Assembly (NCBI GenBank): GCA_003599275.1
Contig: QZJG01000054.1
Coordinates: 1 to 64,000 of the forward strand
Origin: Nitrospiraceae bacterium
GTDB lineage: Bacteria; Nitrospirota; Thermodesulfovibrionia; UBA6902
Direction of reading: 5' to 3'
Length of the DNA stretch: 64,000 bases
In this document: piece by piece, positions 47,717 through 56,608 of the stretch
How the letters are laid out: every line of letters starts with the position of its first letter
Numbering within the stretch: the first letter of the stretch is position 1
Program-made: the position numbers and the translations under genes
The notes under the pieces: model-generated
What the model saw: the letters and a program-made list of their open reading frames with translations, nothing else
The model's database searches: none
What the model was told of the DNA's origin: nothing

Positions 47717-48638
47717 GGATCGACCTTATATAAGCAATCAAGGCCCAAATCTTATTTTTGTCCATCTGAGCGCCGAAGGGAGGCATTCCGCCTTTGGCCT
47801 TTCCGCCTTCTATTTCCCGGCCGGGCTGTGTCCCGTTTGCAATTATATTATGAAGCGCTCCATCGCCCATATCGCCTTCTTTGTACAACCATACGTTGTC
47901 TGTAAGGTCCGGACCGATTCCTCCTTCCCCATCTGAGCCATGACAAACGGCGCAATTGGCCGCATAAAGATCCTTGCCCTCGGCAACGGCTTCCGGTTTG
48001 CCCGAAAGGGGATTTTTATCTTCGGCCCTGGCGGCCTCGGCAATGGCCGGTTTTTTAGCTGCTGCAATTCCTATAACCTGCATATATGCCACTATAGCGT
48101 CCATCTCTGTTTTTCCATCGAGGGCGTTTATTTCATCGGATGTATATGGAAAACCGAGCGCCTTCATGTGAGATACCACATCTCCGGCATCGAGTTTCCT
48201 CTTATTGAGAAAACCATAAGAAGGCATGTTTGATTCTGCAAAGAAGGCCCTCGGGTCTTCAAAATGCATAGAGTGCCAGGCATCAGGATATTTTCCGCCG
48301 ATCCTCGCAAGGTCGGGGCCTGTCCTCTTCGACCCCCAGAGGAACGGGCGGTCATAAGCAAATTCACCTGCCTTTGAATATTCACCGTATCTCATCACCT
48401 CGGTCTTGAGAGGTCTCACCGTTTGCGTATGACAATTATTGCAGCCTTCCCTCTGATATATGTCTCGTCCCGCAAGCTGAAGCGGGGTATAAGGTTTAAG
48501 ATTTTCGAGCTTCGGGTGCATCTGAGGGGTGAGCATCGGATAAAACATTGTCACTATCGTCCCAATAAGGATCACCACGGCTGAAAGCACAGCAAATGTT
48601 ACGGGTCTTGTATGCAGTTTTTCATGAAGTCCGGCCAT
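47706..48638 (-). CDS. cbb3 oxidase diheme cytochrome c: CcoO fused to a CcoP-type cytochrome domain
   Basis: CcoO features IYQREGCNNCHTQTVRPLKTEVMRYGEYSKAGEFAYDRPFLWGSKRTGPDLARIGGKYPDAWH, then a second heme domain AANCAVCHGSDGEGGIGPDLTDNVWLY...GGMPPFGAQM. Confidence 0.92.
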   Translation of the reverse strand: MAGLHEKLHTRPVTFAVLSAVVILIGTIVTMFYPMLTPQMHPKLENLKPYTPLQLAGRDIYQREGCNNCHTQTVRPLKTEVMRYGEYSKAGEFAYDRPFLWGSKRTGPDLARIGGKYPDAWHSMHFEDPRAFFAESNMPSYGFLNKRKLDAGDVVSHMKALGFPYTSDEINALDGKTEMDAIVAYMQVIGIAAAKKPAIAEAARAEDKNPLSGKPEAVAEGKDLYAANCAVCHGSDGEGGIGPDLTDNVWLYKEGDMGDGALHNIIANGTQPGREIEGGKAKGGMPPFGAQMDKNKIWALIAYIRSIHGK

Positions 48639-48651
48639 CTTCTCACCCCCC

Positions 48652-50052
48652 TTATGCGTTTGAAACCGCGAGGGCTTTGCCCTTGCGTATTGTCATGTAG
48701 ATGTTATAAATAAAAAACAGCATCCCGATTGTAAAAATAACGCCTCCCAGGGTCCTCATCTGCCAGTAGGGATAATTCTTTGCTATTATCTCCACCATTG
48801 CATACTTCAGGCTTCCGTCAGGGTTTACGGCCTTTGATAATGCCCCCTGCTGAATACCTGTAATCCACATCGTAATGGAGAATATGAGCTGCCCGATCAG
48901 GACAAGGTAGAAGTGCGTGTTTGCGATCCCTATACTATAAATATCCGTCTTGCAGATTTTGGGTATAACATAATAAATAGATGCTGCAACAGTCATGGTC
49001 ACCCATCCCATCGTCCCCATATGGACATGTCCGGGGACCCAATCCGTGTAATGGATCAACTGACTTACTACCCTCAGGCCCTGCGTTGGCCCCTGCACGG
49101 TCTGAAGACCGTAGAAGGTTATTCCGAGGATAAAAAACTTTGTAAGGTAATTCGCCTGTGCCTTCGGCCAGTCGGCCCCTGCCGTATAAAAACCGTTTAC
49201 GACCGACCCCCACGAAGGGGCGATAAGGAACACGGTAAAGACAATCGCAAGCGTCTGTATCCAGTCCGGAAGCGGGGTGTAAACCAGATGATGCGCGCCG
49301 GTCCACAGATATGCAAACACAAGGGACCAGAAGGAGATGATCGAAAGCCTGTGGCTGAAAATCGGTATCCCGGTGGATTTCGGGAGAAAATAATAAAACA
49401 TTGCGAGTATGGGGGTAGTGAATACAAAGCCCACCGCATTATGTCCGTACCACCACTGGACATTTGCGCTGTTTACACCGGCAAACACGGAGTATGATTT
49501 AAAAAGTCCTGACGGCACCGAAAGGTTATTTACAATATACAGGATTGCCACCGCAACTACCGTCGCAATTATGTACCAGAGTGAGATATACATCTGCTCT
49601 TCTTTCCGCCTGATTATTGTGCCGAAGATATTGACCGCAAAGATGACCCACAGTATGACTACACCGATGTCCAGCGGCCATTCAAGCTCTGCATATTCGA
49701 GGGACTGGTTCATCCCGGCAAAAAGACTTACCGCCGCTAATGCTATGGCGATGTTGAAAAGATACAAATGAAACCTTGCGAGCTTCGGAAAGAGGAGCGG
49801 TGTTTTGGCGAGCCTCATCACTATGTAATAGGATATCCCGAAAATTGCTCCTACTCCCAGCCCGAATGTCAGGCCGTTTGTGTGGACCACCCGCAGTCTT
49901 CCGTACGTGAAAAACGGCGGGACATTCCATTCAGGCTTCCATAACTGAACAGAGATCCAGAGCCCTATCAATATACCTGCCACCCCCCAGAAAATAGACG
50001 AAACGATGAATCCTTTTACTGTTTGATTATCATATTGATAATCATCATTCAT
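48652..50052 (-). CDS. ccoN: cbb3-type cytochrome c oxidase subunit I
   Basis: VVHTNGLTFGLGVGAIFGISYYIV, VQWWYGHNAVGFVFTTPILAMFYYFLPK, GAHHLVYTPLPDW, DWVPGHVHMGTMGWVTM. Confidence 0.96.
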   Translation of the reverse strand: MNDDYQYDNQTVKGFIVSSIFWGVAGILIGLWISVQLWKPEWNVPPFFTYGRLRVVHTNGLTFGLGVGAIFGISYYIVMRLAKTPLLFPKLARFHLYLFNIAIALAAVSLFAGMNQSLEYAELEWPLDIGVVILWVIFAVNIFGTIIRRKEEQMYISLWYIIATVVAVAILYIVNNLSVPSGLFKSYSVFAGVNSANVQWWYGHNAVGFVFTTPILAMFYYFLPKSTGIPIFSHRLSIISFWSLVFAYLWTGAHHLVYTPLPDWIQTLAIVFTVFLIAPSWGSVVNGFYTAGADWPKAQANYLTKFFILGITFYGLQTVQGPTQGLRVVSQLIHYTDWVPGHVHMGTMGWVTMTVAASIYYVIPKICKTDIYSIGIANTHFYLVLIGQLIFSITMWITGIQQGALSKAVNPDGSLKYAMVEIIAKNYPYWQMRTLGGVIFTIGMLFFIYNIYMTIRKGKALAVSNA

Positions 50053-50193
50053 AATGCATCTCCTCCTGTTATCTCCATGCCTCCCCTGTGGTTTTAAAAT
50101 CGCCCGCTTCAGGACGTCAGTCCTTACTTCTCTTATAGCAAAACCGTTTAAATTTGCAAAATAAATTTACTGTCCGTCCTGACTTCCCCCGGC

Positions 50194-50217
50194 AAATCAG
50201 GACCAATTAAATCCTGT
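50194..50217. promoter_or_regulatory. Palindromic candidate Rrf2 operator upstream of ccoN
   Basis: aaatcaggaccaattaaatcctgt; closely similar to 50663-50688 upstream of the Rrf2 gene. Confidence 0.5.
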
Positions 50218-50233
50218 TTATCCCGAAAAAAAA

Positions 50234-50632
50234 TTATTTCTTCAGCAGTGCTGCAAAGTCCTTCTCTTTCAGTTTCTTCTCAACCATTTCCCTTATCTCT
50301 ACCCACACAGGATGGACCGCGCATGTATTGCTTAGACGGCATGTCTTCTTATTGAGCGCGCAAATATTGGCCGCCGAAGGGCCCTGGATCGCCTCTATCA
50401 CCTCAAGGAGGTTGATGTCCTTTGGTTTCCTTGCAAGCTGAAATCCGCCCTGCACTCCCCTTACGGATACTACAATGCCTTTTTTGACAAGACGCTGGAG
50501 TATCTTTGCGACGAAGCTCCTGGGGACACTCATCGACTTCGAAATATCATTCGCCGGCACTGTTTCTTCAGGGGATTTTGACAGATGCAGCACACACCGC
50601 ACCGCATAATCCGCTTCTCTCGTTACATACAT
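50234..50632 (-). CDS. Rrf2-family transcriptional regulator with Cys cluster
   Basis: MYVTREADYAVRCVLHLSK, VPRSFVAKILQRLVKKGIV, GGFQLARKPKDINLLEVIEAIQGP, ICALNKKTCRLSNTCAVHPVW. Confidence 0.94.
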   Translation of the reverse strand: MYVTREADYAVRCVLHLSKSPEETVPANDISKSMSVPRSFVAKILQRLVKKGIVVSVRGVQGGFQLARKPKDINLLEVIEAIQGPSAANICALNKKTCRLSNTCAVHPVWVEIREMVEKKLKEKDFAALLKK

Positions 50633-50662
50633 GGTTATTCACCCTTAAAGTCTTGTCCGTTT

Positions 50663-50688
50663 AAATCAGGACTAATTTAGTCCCATTT
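50663..50688. promoter_or_regulatory. Palindromic candidate Rrf2 operator (autoregulatory)
   Basis: aaatcaggactaatttagtcccattt about 30 bp upstream of the Rrf2 start codon. Confidence 0.5.
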
Positions 50689-50747
50689 TAGCGGAGCAAA
50701 GGACCTTTGTCAAGCTTTTTTTCCTGAATTTTTTCTTTGAACTTCGA

Positions 50748-51110
50748 CTACGGCATGTTGACTGAAATTTCGTAACTCCCTACCGACACCTTGCCGGCCA
50801 TCCCCTTATTCCAGAGGAGATCGACTACCTTTGCCTTTGACGCCTTCGGGACCATCAGGACCAGCTTGGCGCCGAGACCTGTGAGGGACTTCCATTCATC
50901 GGCCTTTTCAGGGGTTATGCCGTCTTCCGTTTCAACCTCCATCAATGCAAGTACGAGGCCGTGATTGCCGAGTATTAAATCGGGGTAATGTCCCCTGTAT
51001 TCGTTTTTACTCTCCGTCCCGAGATTTACCTTAACGTCGTTGTAATCCCTCGAAAGCCTGTCCTTCAGGTAAGAGACCATCCAGTCATGGATTAATTTTT
51101 CATTCTTCAT
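50748..51110 (-). CDS. Conserved hypothetical protein, possible PD-(D/E)XK-like fold
   Basis: HYPDLILGNHGLVLALMEVETED pattern; starts 2 nt from the 51112 ORF stop. Confidence 0.4.
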   Translation of the reverse strand: MKNEKLIHDWMVSYLKDRLSRDYNDVKVNLGTESKNEYRGHYPDLILGNHGLVLALMEVETEDGITPEKADEWKSLTGLGAKLVLMVPKASKAKVVDLLWNKGMAGKVSVGSYEISVNMP

Positions 51111-51111
51111 A

Positions 51112-52077
51112 TTACAATTTCAGTTTATACGTCAGATTCAAAATGTAGTCCGGCGCTCCGGAGTTATTTATGTCCTCGGTCAATGACAACTCCCAACTCC
51201 CGTTGTCTTTCTCATACCTGCCGCCGAATGCGAGGAGCCATGCCTCTCTGTCGATCGCCATTAAATCGGTATCGGGGTATATGGGGGATTGCCCGAGGAC
51301 CTGAACGAGCAGGCTGTAGCCGCTTCCCAGGAGCGCTTCAACCGCGGCCCCGCCGTAAACAAAATTCTCCAGCTCGACCTCTTCATGCCCTTTGACATCG
51401 CCGGGGAATACCGCTCCGATGTTCCAGTTGGTCATGATGCTGTCAGTTATTTTTTTATCAAGAAGAAGTGACACTGCCGCATCCACGCTACCGTTGCCGT
51501 AACCCTCCTTTGCATTCCCGGAAGGAAGCTCCACATCCCCCCTGACACTCAGGCTGAATCCATCGCCGGATATGAGGGGTTTTTTAAGGGCAAGCCTGAT
51601 GTCTCCGATTTTTGTCCCGCTTTTACCTTCGATAACCGGACGCCCGTCTCTTCTGACTATATAAAGAAATTCATTGTGTGGTCTCTGGCCCCTTCCATAA
51701 GGGTCTTTTAATCCGACCGCCTGGTGATAGTTTTCGAGAAAATTGTCCGTAAATCCGCCGCCGATAATGAGCAGGGGCACATCAATGCCAAGCTCGACGG
51801 CATCCATTATAATCCTTTTATATCTGAGATTCAGTTCGGTGATTTCCATGTCGAGGCCTATTTCCCAGTCCGCCGAGCTTTGTACGGTATAAGTGCTTGA
51901 GTGCGAGAGACTGAGCGATACGGAATTTTCAGCGGCGGCCTTTTCAAGATACGGCTGGTCTGCATGCAGGAAGATCGGGAAAGAATTTTTTACCTGGAGA
52001 GGGCCTTCAAAAGGATGGGCCGGAAGGCCCGTAAAAAACAGGCAGACAAATACGAGGACCCCATATAATATTCTCAT
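51112..52077 (-). CDS. DUF3187-like outer membrane protein
   Basis: Signal peptide; PLQVKNSFPIFLHADQPYLEKAAAENSVSLSLSHSSTY; beta-strand rich, ending in YILNLTYKLKL. Confidence 0.65.
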   Translation of the reverse strand: MRILYGVLVFVCLFFTGLPAHPFEGPLQVKNSFPIFLHADQPYLEKAAAENSVSLSLSHSSTYTVQSSADWEIGLDMEITELNLRYKRIIMDAVELGIDVPLLIIGGGFTDNFLENYHQAVGLKDPYGRGQRPHNEFLYIVRRDGRPVIEGKSGTKIGDIRLALKKPLISGDGFSLSVRGDVELPSGNAKEGYGNGSVDAAVSLLLDKKITDSIMTNWNIGAVFPGDVKGHEEVELENFVYGGAAVEALLGSGYSLLVQVLGQSPIYPDTDLMAIDREAWLLAFGGRYEKDNGSWELSLTEDINNSGAPDYILNLTYKLKL

Positions 52078-53396
52078 GATATGGTTTTCCCCAATCGCTC
52101 TTTATTTTCCATGAGGGCCCGAATGGGTTTCAGGCCGTAAGGGCTTCCTTTTTCTATAGCGGTAAGGACGGTCCCGCCGCCCGTGAAGAAGTAGTATTTC
52201 GTATTGTCGAGTATGGAGAGATAGAGACCCGGGCAAAGGTTTTTGAATTCCTGAAGGGTGTCGCCCCCTCCGTACATTTTCAGTGCTGTCTTGTTCTTGT
52301 CTATTGTCTCATCCAGCGCCCTGGAGCCTTCGGTAAAGTAAGGAGTATACCCCATGACCGCGTTAACAAAGATTGTTTGCGCCCCGAGTATCACTTCTTC
52401 AACCTTTCCGTCTATGAACGATTGCGGGTCAATGTCCAGTATATATCCGTATTGTTTGCCTCTCTCGAAATCATTTACTGATATGGTCCTGTAGCGGCCA
52501 TCGATCCTGCCGTCCATGGTGTCCGATTCGACAATATAAGGAAGCTCCAGTATCTTGTTTTTCCCGCTGTCTATGCCGACGAGCTCTCTTGCCGCTTCGA
52601 CGTCCTCATCGGCTATCCCCTTAATGGAAATGCCGTACCTGGCGCAGAGATAGCCGTTATATAAAACCCCGCCAAGGATGAGATGGTCCGCCTTTTCATA
52701 AATTGCGTAAAGAGGGCCTATCTTGGTGTCGTATTTTGAGCCGGCAATGACCGCAAGAAAGGGCCTCTCGGGGGCCATGACATTGTTCAGGTTCTCTATT
52801 TCCTGCTGCATGAGAAAGCCGGCATATGAAGGGATAAACTTCGTAATATCATATGTCGAGACATGGGGCTGCCACGAACCGAAGGCGTCATTCACATAAA
52901 CATCTGCAAGGTCGGAAAGCTGTACAGCGAAATTGTCCCTGAAAAACCCTTCCCCTTCCTCACCCCGGAACCACCTGGTGTTGGGGAGGTATATGCCGCC
53001 GATCTTCCTTCTCTTCAGATCTTCGATGGCGTTGTGAACATCATCACACAGGCCCGCTATGCCGAGCTCCCGGTCCATCTCGCATTGAGGGACATAAAAA
53101 TCGGTATGCAGCTTGCGTCTCAGGTATTCAACAATCGGTTCTACCGAATCATGGGGATTGCAGGTAATCTTTCCTGTCTTTTTGTCTTTAGGTCTTCCGA
53201 TATGGGTCATGAGAACAGGGCGTCCTCCCCGGTCTACAATGTAGTAAAGGGTGCCCAGCGTCTTGTCTATCCTGTATGGGTCTTTTATAGCTCCCTTTTT
53301 GACGACATTGTGGTCGAACCTTACAAGGACGACCTTGCCGTCAAGGTCGGCTTCCTGGATGAGGGGAAGTCTCTTGTCTAAGTTTTCAGTCGGCAT
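52074..53396 (-). CDS. Divergent phosphoglycerate kinase-family protein
   Basis: DLDGKVVLVRFDHNVV, PVLMTHIGRPK, YVNDAFGSWQPHVST, FLAVIAGSKYDTKI, MYGGGDTLQEF; start MPTENLD. Confidence 0.8.
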   Translation of the reverse strand: MPTENLDKRLPLIQEADLDGKVVLVRFDHNVVKKGAIKDPYRIDKTLGTLYYIVDRGGRPVLMTHIGRPKDKKTGKITCNPHDSVEPIVEYLRRKLHTDFYVPQCEMDRELGIAGLCDDVHNAIEDLKRRKIGGIYLPNTRWFRGEEGEGFFRDNFAVQLSDLADVYVNDAFGSWQPHVSTYDITKFIPSYAGFLMQQEIENLNNVMAPERPFLAVIAGSKYDTKIGPLYAIYEKADHLILGGVLYNGYLCARYGISIKGIADEDVEAARELVGIDSGKNKILELPYIVESDTMDGRIDGRYRTISVNDFERGKQYGYILDIDPQSFIDGKVEEVILGAQTIFVNAVMGYTPYFTEGSRALDETIDKNKTALKMYGGGDTLQEFKNLCPGLYLSILDNTKYYFFTGGGTVLTAIEKGSPYGLKPIRALMENKERLGKTIS

Positions 53397-53530
53397 ACGA
53401 CATTCTATCAAAAGAAAAGAAATTTGAAAAGAATTTTTTAATTCGCATATCTTCTCAACTTCCTGCCAAGAAAACCATAACGGAACAGTTACGTTTGATA
53501 ATAGCATGGGTTCCATGCTAACATGAACTT

Positions 53531-53824
53531 GTGATTCAGTCATTTAAAGACAAGGGAACGGAAGATGTTTTCAACGGCAGAAATTCTAAAGATGCAAGAA
53601 AAACCTGCCCTCAATCGTTATGGAAGATTGCATCAAGGAAACTGGATCAACTTGATTCTGTCGGACATATCAATGAACTGAGAGTTCCCCCGAACAATAA
53701 GTTGGAAGCCTTATCGAGAGATAGGAAAGGGCAATATAGTATAAGGATAAACGATCAATATCGGATATGTTTCACATGGCATGAATCCGGACCTGAAAAG
53801 GTAGAAATTACGGATTATCATTGA
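53531..53824 (+). CDS. higB: HigB/RelE-family toxin
   Basis: MIQSFKDKGTEDVFNGRNSKDARKTCPQSLWKIASRKLDQLDSV, GQYSIRINDQYRICFTW. Confidence 0.93.
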   Translation: MIQSFKDKGTEDVFNGRNSKDARKTCPQSLWKIASRKLDQLDSVGHINELRVPPNNKLEALSRDRKGQYSIRINDQYRICFTWHESGPEKVEITDYH

Positions 53825-53854
53825 TAAAAATTAAGATGTTTTATGGAGGTAAAT

Positions 53855-54184
53855 ATGGTTCGCATACCAACACATAGAGAGCCCACACATCCTGGTGAGA
53901 TGCTCCTTGAAGAATTTTTAATTCCTATGGGGATTACCCAGCGGGAATTGGCAAATGAAATTCATGTCCCCTACCAGAGGATTAATGAAATTATCAACAA
54001 ACGTCGTGGTGTGACGCCCAGTACAGCTTTACGACTTGCAAAGTTCTTTGGGGTTTCCGAAGATTTTTGGATGAATCTACAACTTAGGTGGGATATGTAT
54101 AAAGCGAAACTTGATGAGGCAAAAGAACTAAAGACAATCAGGGCCATAAAAACGAATGGGGAATTGGCACATTCACATTTTTAG
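53855..54184 (+). CDS. higA: HigA-family XRE antitoxin
   Basis: REPTHPGEMLLEEFLIPMGITQRELANEIHVPYQRINEIINKRRGVTPSTALRLAKFFGVSEDFWMNLQ. Confidence 0.94.
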   Translation: MVRIPTHREPTHPGEMLLEEFLIPMGITQRELANEIHVPYQRINEIINKRRGVTPSTALRLAKFFGVSEDFWMNLQLRWDMYKAKLDEAKELKTIRAIKTNGELAHSHF

Positions 54185-54371
54185 ACAGAGATGCCCAACC
54201 AGTCAGTTGTGAAAAAAGATACTTTCTCTTTCTTCGCATCTCGTTATGGGTCCCCCTGTTTTTTTAGTCGATAAATCAGATGTGGATTTCGGAAAAATAT
54301 CAATAAGCATTAACAGTTCCCCTGTCGGGTCTGTAAAGGACTTCCACCTCCGAGTCATTTTCAGGTTAAGG

Positions 54372-56294
54372 TTAAAGTCTACCTGCTACCCATGCTCCCG
54401 GCCAGTCAGTTTCACTGTTATTGTTATAATCCATCAGGCTGCCTGAAAGCCCTGATCCGGACAAATCCGTTACTGTATGTCCGCTGCCCTCATCCATTCT
54501 GTAATAGACCTTCAGTTTAGTGTTATCAACTTTGCATGCCCCTGTAAGTCCCAGTTCCTGATTCATACACTCCTGTATCTCGGCCTGTGATCTTGCGACC
54601 GTCCAGAACCTCACCTCATCGATTACCCCTTCGAATTTAGTAGTAGCAGAGGCAGTAGTTTGTAAAGTAGCATCAAAGCAATTAGTCGGAGTATAGCATG
54701 TGGTGCTCGTATTAAAAATCAATGTCGGCAGGGATGGGAGCATCCCTATCCATAACCGATGTTCAGACGTATCACCGGATACTGCATCATTAGTTGCAAA
54801 CAGAGAATTTGTTGTCGCGCAATTTGCATAGACGCCATTGATGTAAATGTCTATATGCGGTGTTTCTGCCCGTCCTGTAGCCAGACCGCCGGCACATTCG
54901 GCATGGACTGCTGAATGATCCTCATTGACAACGACTCCTGCGATATGTGTCCATGTATCAACAGCAAGGGCTGCGCCGGAGGCAGCAGAAGATAATGTGG
55001 AAGTAAAACGAGTTGTCTGCACCATAAATTTGGGCTGATTTGTGTCGACCAGCAACAATAGTCCTCCATTAGTAGTTCCTGCCCCGCCAGGGTTATATCT
55101 GGCAATAATACTACCATTGAGAGTTCCGCTTGTTTTTCTCTTTACCCAGGCCTCGACAGTCAGTTCACCGGTCTGGTCGAACATTTCAGCGTCAGCCGCA
55201 TAAAGAACTGTTTGGTTAAAAGAAGAAGCAGTGAAGTCGATCCCATAAATACCGTCATCCCAATCATAAACACCGTCATCCCAATTCAGCGGGCCGGAGT
55301 AGTAGTCATCGTATGCCCTATCTCCGTCGGTGTCAGCCTCAACCTTATATTGAGTGGCAGAAAGTGCTGTTAATCTGGCTTTCGTGTCATCTCCTCCAAT
55401 GCCTGTCTTGCCTGTGCTAACCAATATACCCTGAGAAGGCCAATTGTCTCCGTCATAGATGCGCAAGGGTGTGGGCGTTGAAACAGAAACATAGCCATAA
55501 TCAGGATTATAGAAAAGGCCACTAACAATATTTATGTCTACATAATAGTATCCCTCAGTTAATGCCATGACATAATTCTCAAGTTTGCAGATTTTCAACG
55601 TCCTGTTGTCCTGGAGCAACAGGTTCAAAGTTACAGTCATAGGAGTAACACCGAAATTAAAACTAATGTTACCGGAAGATGTAAAGGAATCGCTTCCTGA
55701 GACAGCAATAAGAGAGTTGTAAGAAATGCTGAGTTGAAGTATTTCCCCTGTATCGACATCAACCTTACCGGAGTAACTTGTATTGCCGGATATTGTTACT
55801 CCCTCAGAACAATATCCATTAAAATTTATAGTGCCGAAGAAATTTCCTGTAATATCATCATAACTTTCGTTCCATGTTGCGCTTCCCGGACTAACAGGAC
55901 AGTCGCCGGGTATCGTTCCAGTGTCAGTAATAATGGTATCTGCTGAAATAGCTTTCTCTGAATCAACCCTGAGAAGAGCATGCTTTAACGTTTGTGATAA
56001 TATTAAGGAACGAGAGCTACCGATTTGACTATCACCCATTTGAACGGCCCCCAGTGTGCCCAATGTAGTGCCTGTGCTGCCGCTCTGATATGCGCTGGTG
56101 GAAATTTCTACAGCATTAGCATTGGTTACAACTGCCTGGTTTGTAGATCCGGAATATGAAATTCCACTGCCGCTATCACTGCTACTGCTGCTACCGCCGC
56201 CTCCACCACCGCCACTTCCACAGGCAGAGACGCATAGAAGTAGACTGCATGCTAATAGACATAGAATTTTTTTGCTAACCCATGTTGCATTCAT
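54372..56294 (-). CDS. Secreted lipoprotein with C-terminal LamG/concanavalin-like domain
   Basis: Lipobox LLLCVSAC followed by GSGGGGGGGSSSSSDSGSG; LamG-like AEMFDQTGELTVEAWVKRKTSG and KFEGVIDEVRFWTVARSQAEIQ. Confidence 0.85.
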   Translation of the reverse strand: MNATWVSKKILCLLACSLLLCVSACGSGGGGGGGSSSSSDSGSGISYSGSTNQAVVTNANAVEISTSAYQSGSTGTTLGTLGAVQMGDSQIGSSRSLILSQTLKHALLRVDSEKAISADTIITDTGTIPGDCPVSPGSATWNESYDDITGNFFGTINFNGYCSEGVTISGNTSYSGKVDVDTGEILQLSISYNSLIAVSGSDSFTSSGNISFNFGVTPMTVTLNLLLQDNRTLKICKLENYVMALTEGYYYVDINIVSGLFYNPDYGYVSVSTPTPLRIYDGDNWPSQGILVSTGKTGIGGDDTKARLTALSATQYKVEADTDGDRAYDDYYSGPLNWDDGVYDWDDGIYGIDFTASSFNQTVLYAADAEMFDQTGELTVEAWVKRKTSGTLNGSIIARYNPGGAGTTNGGLLLLVDTNQPKFMVQTTRFTSTLSSAASGAALAVDTWTHIAGVVVNEDHSAVHAECAGGLATGRAETPHIDIYINGVYANCATTNSLFATNDAVSGDTSEHRLWIGMLPSLPTLIFNTSTTCYTPTNCFDATLQTTASATTKFEGVIDEVRFWTVARSQAEIQECMNQELGLTGACKVDNTKLKVYYRMDEGSGHTVTDLSGSGLSGSLMDYNNNSETDWPGAWVAGRL

Positions 56295-56505
56295 AACATC
56301 CCCTCTTTCTCGAAAAGTTGAAATTCTTGTTAATTCTGTCTTTGCAGGTCTGATGCCCGAAGTTTTCCCCTCATACGTCCCCTTCCCCTTTTTGGAATGC
56401 AATTGCCCTGTTAAGAATTAAATTTTAAGGATGTTCAATTAAAACATATTCCTCCTGCCCCCTGTCAAGAAAAAAATGAATTGGGCGTATCCCTTCACCG
56501 AAGGA

Positions 56506-56562
56506 TGCGTGGCAATCAAAAACATCCGAAAGGGGAGATTGCTTTGCTGCGCTCGCAATGAA
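56506..56562. repeat. Interspersed repeat copy gcgtggcaatc...gattgctttgctgcgctcgcaatga
   Basis: Same family as 38468-38543. Confidence 0.55.
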
Positions 56563-56608
56563 TATTTATTATCGCTGAATTTCGGCTGGATAGCTGTATA
56601 ATTATTAC

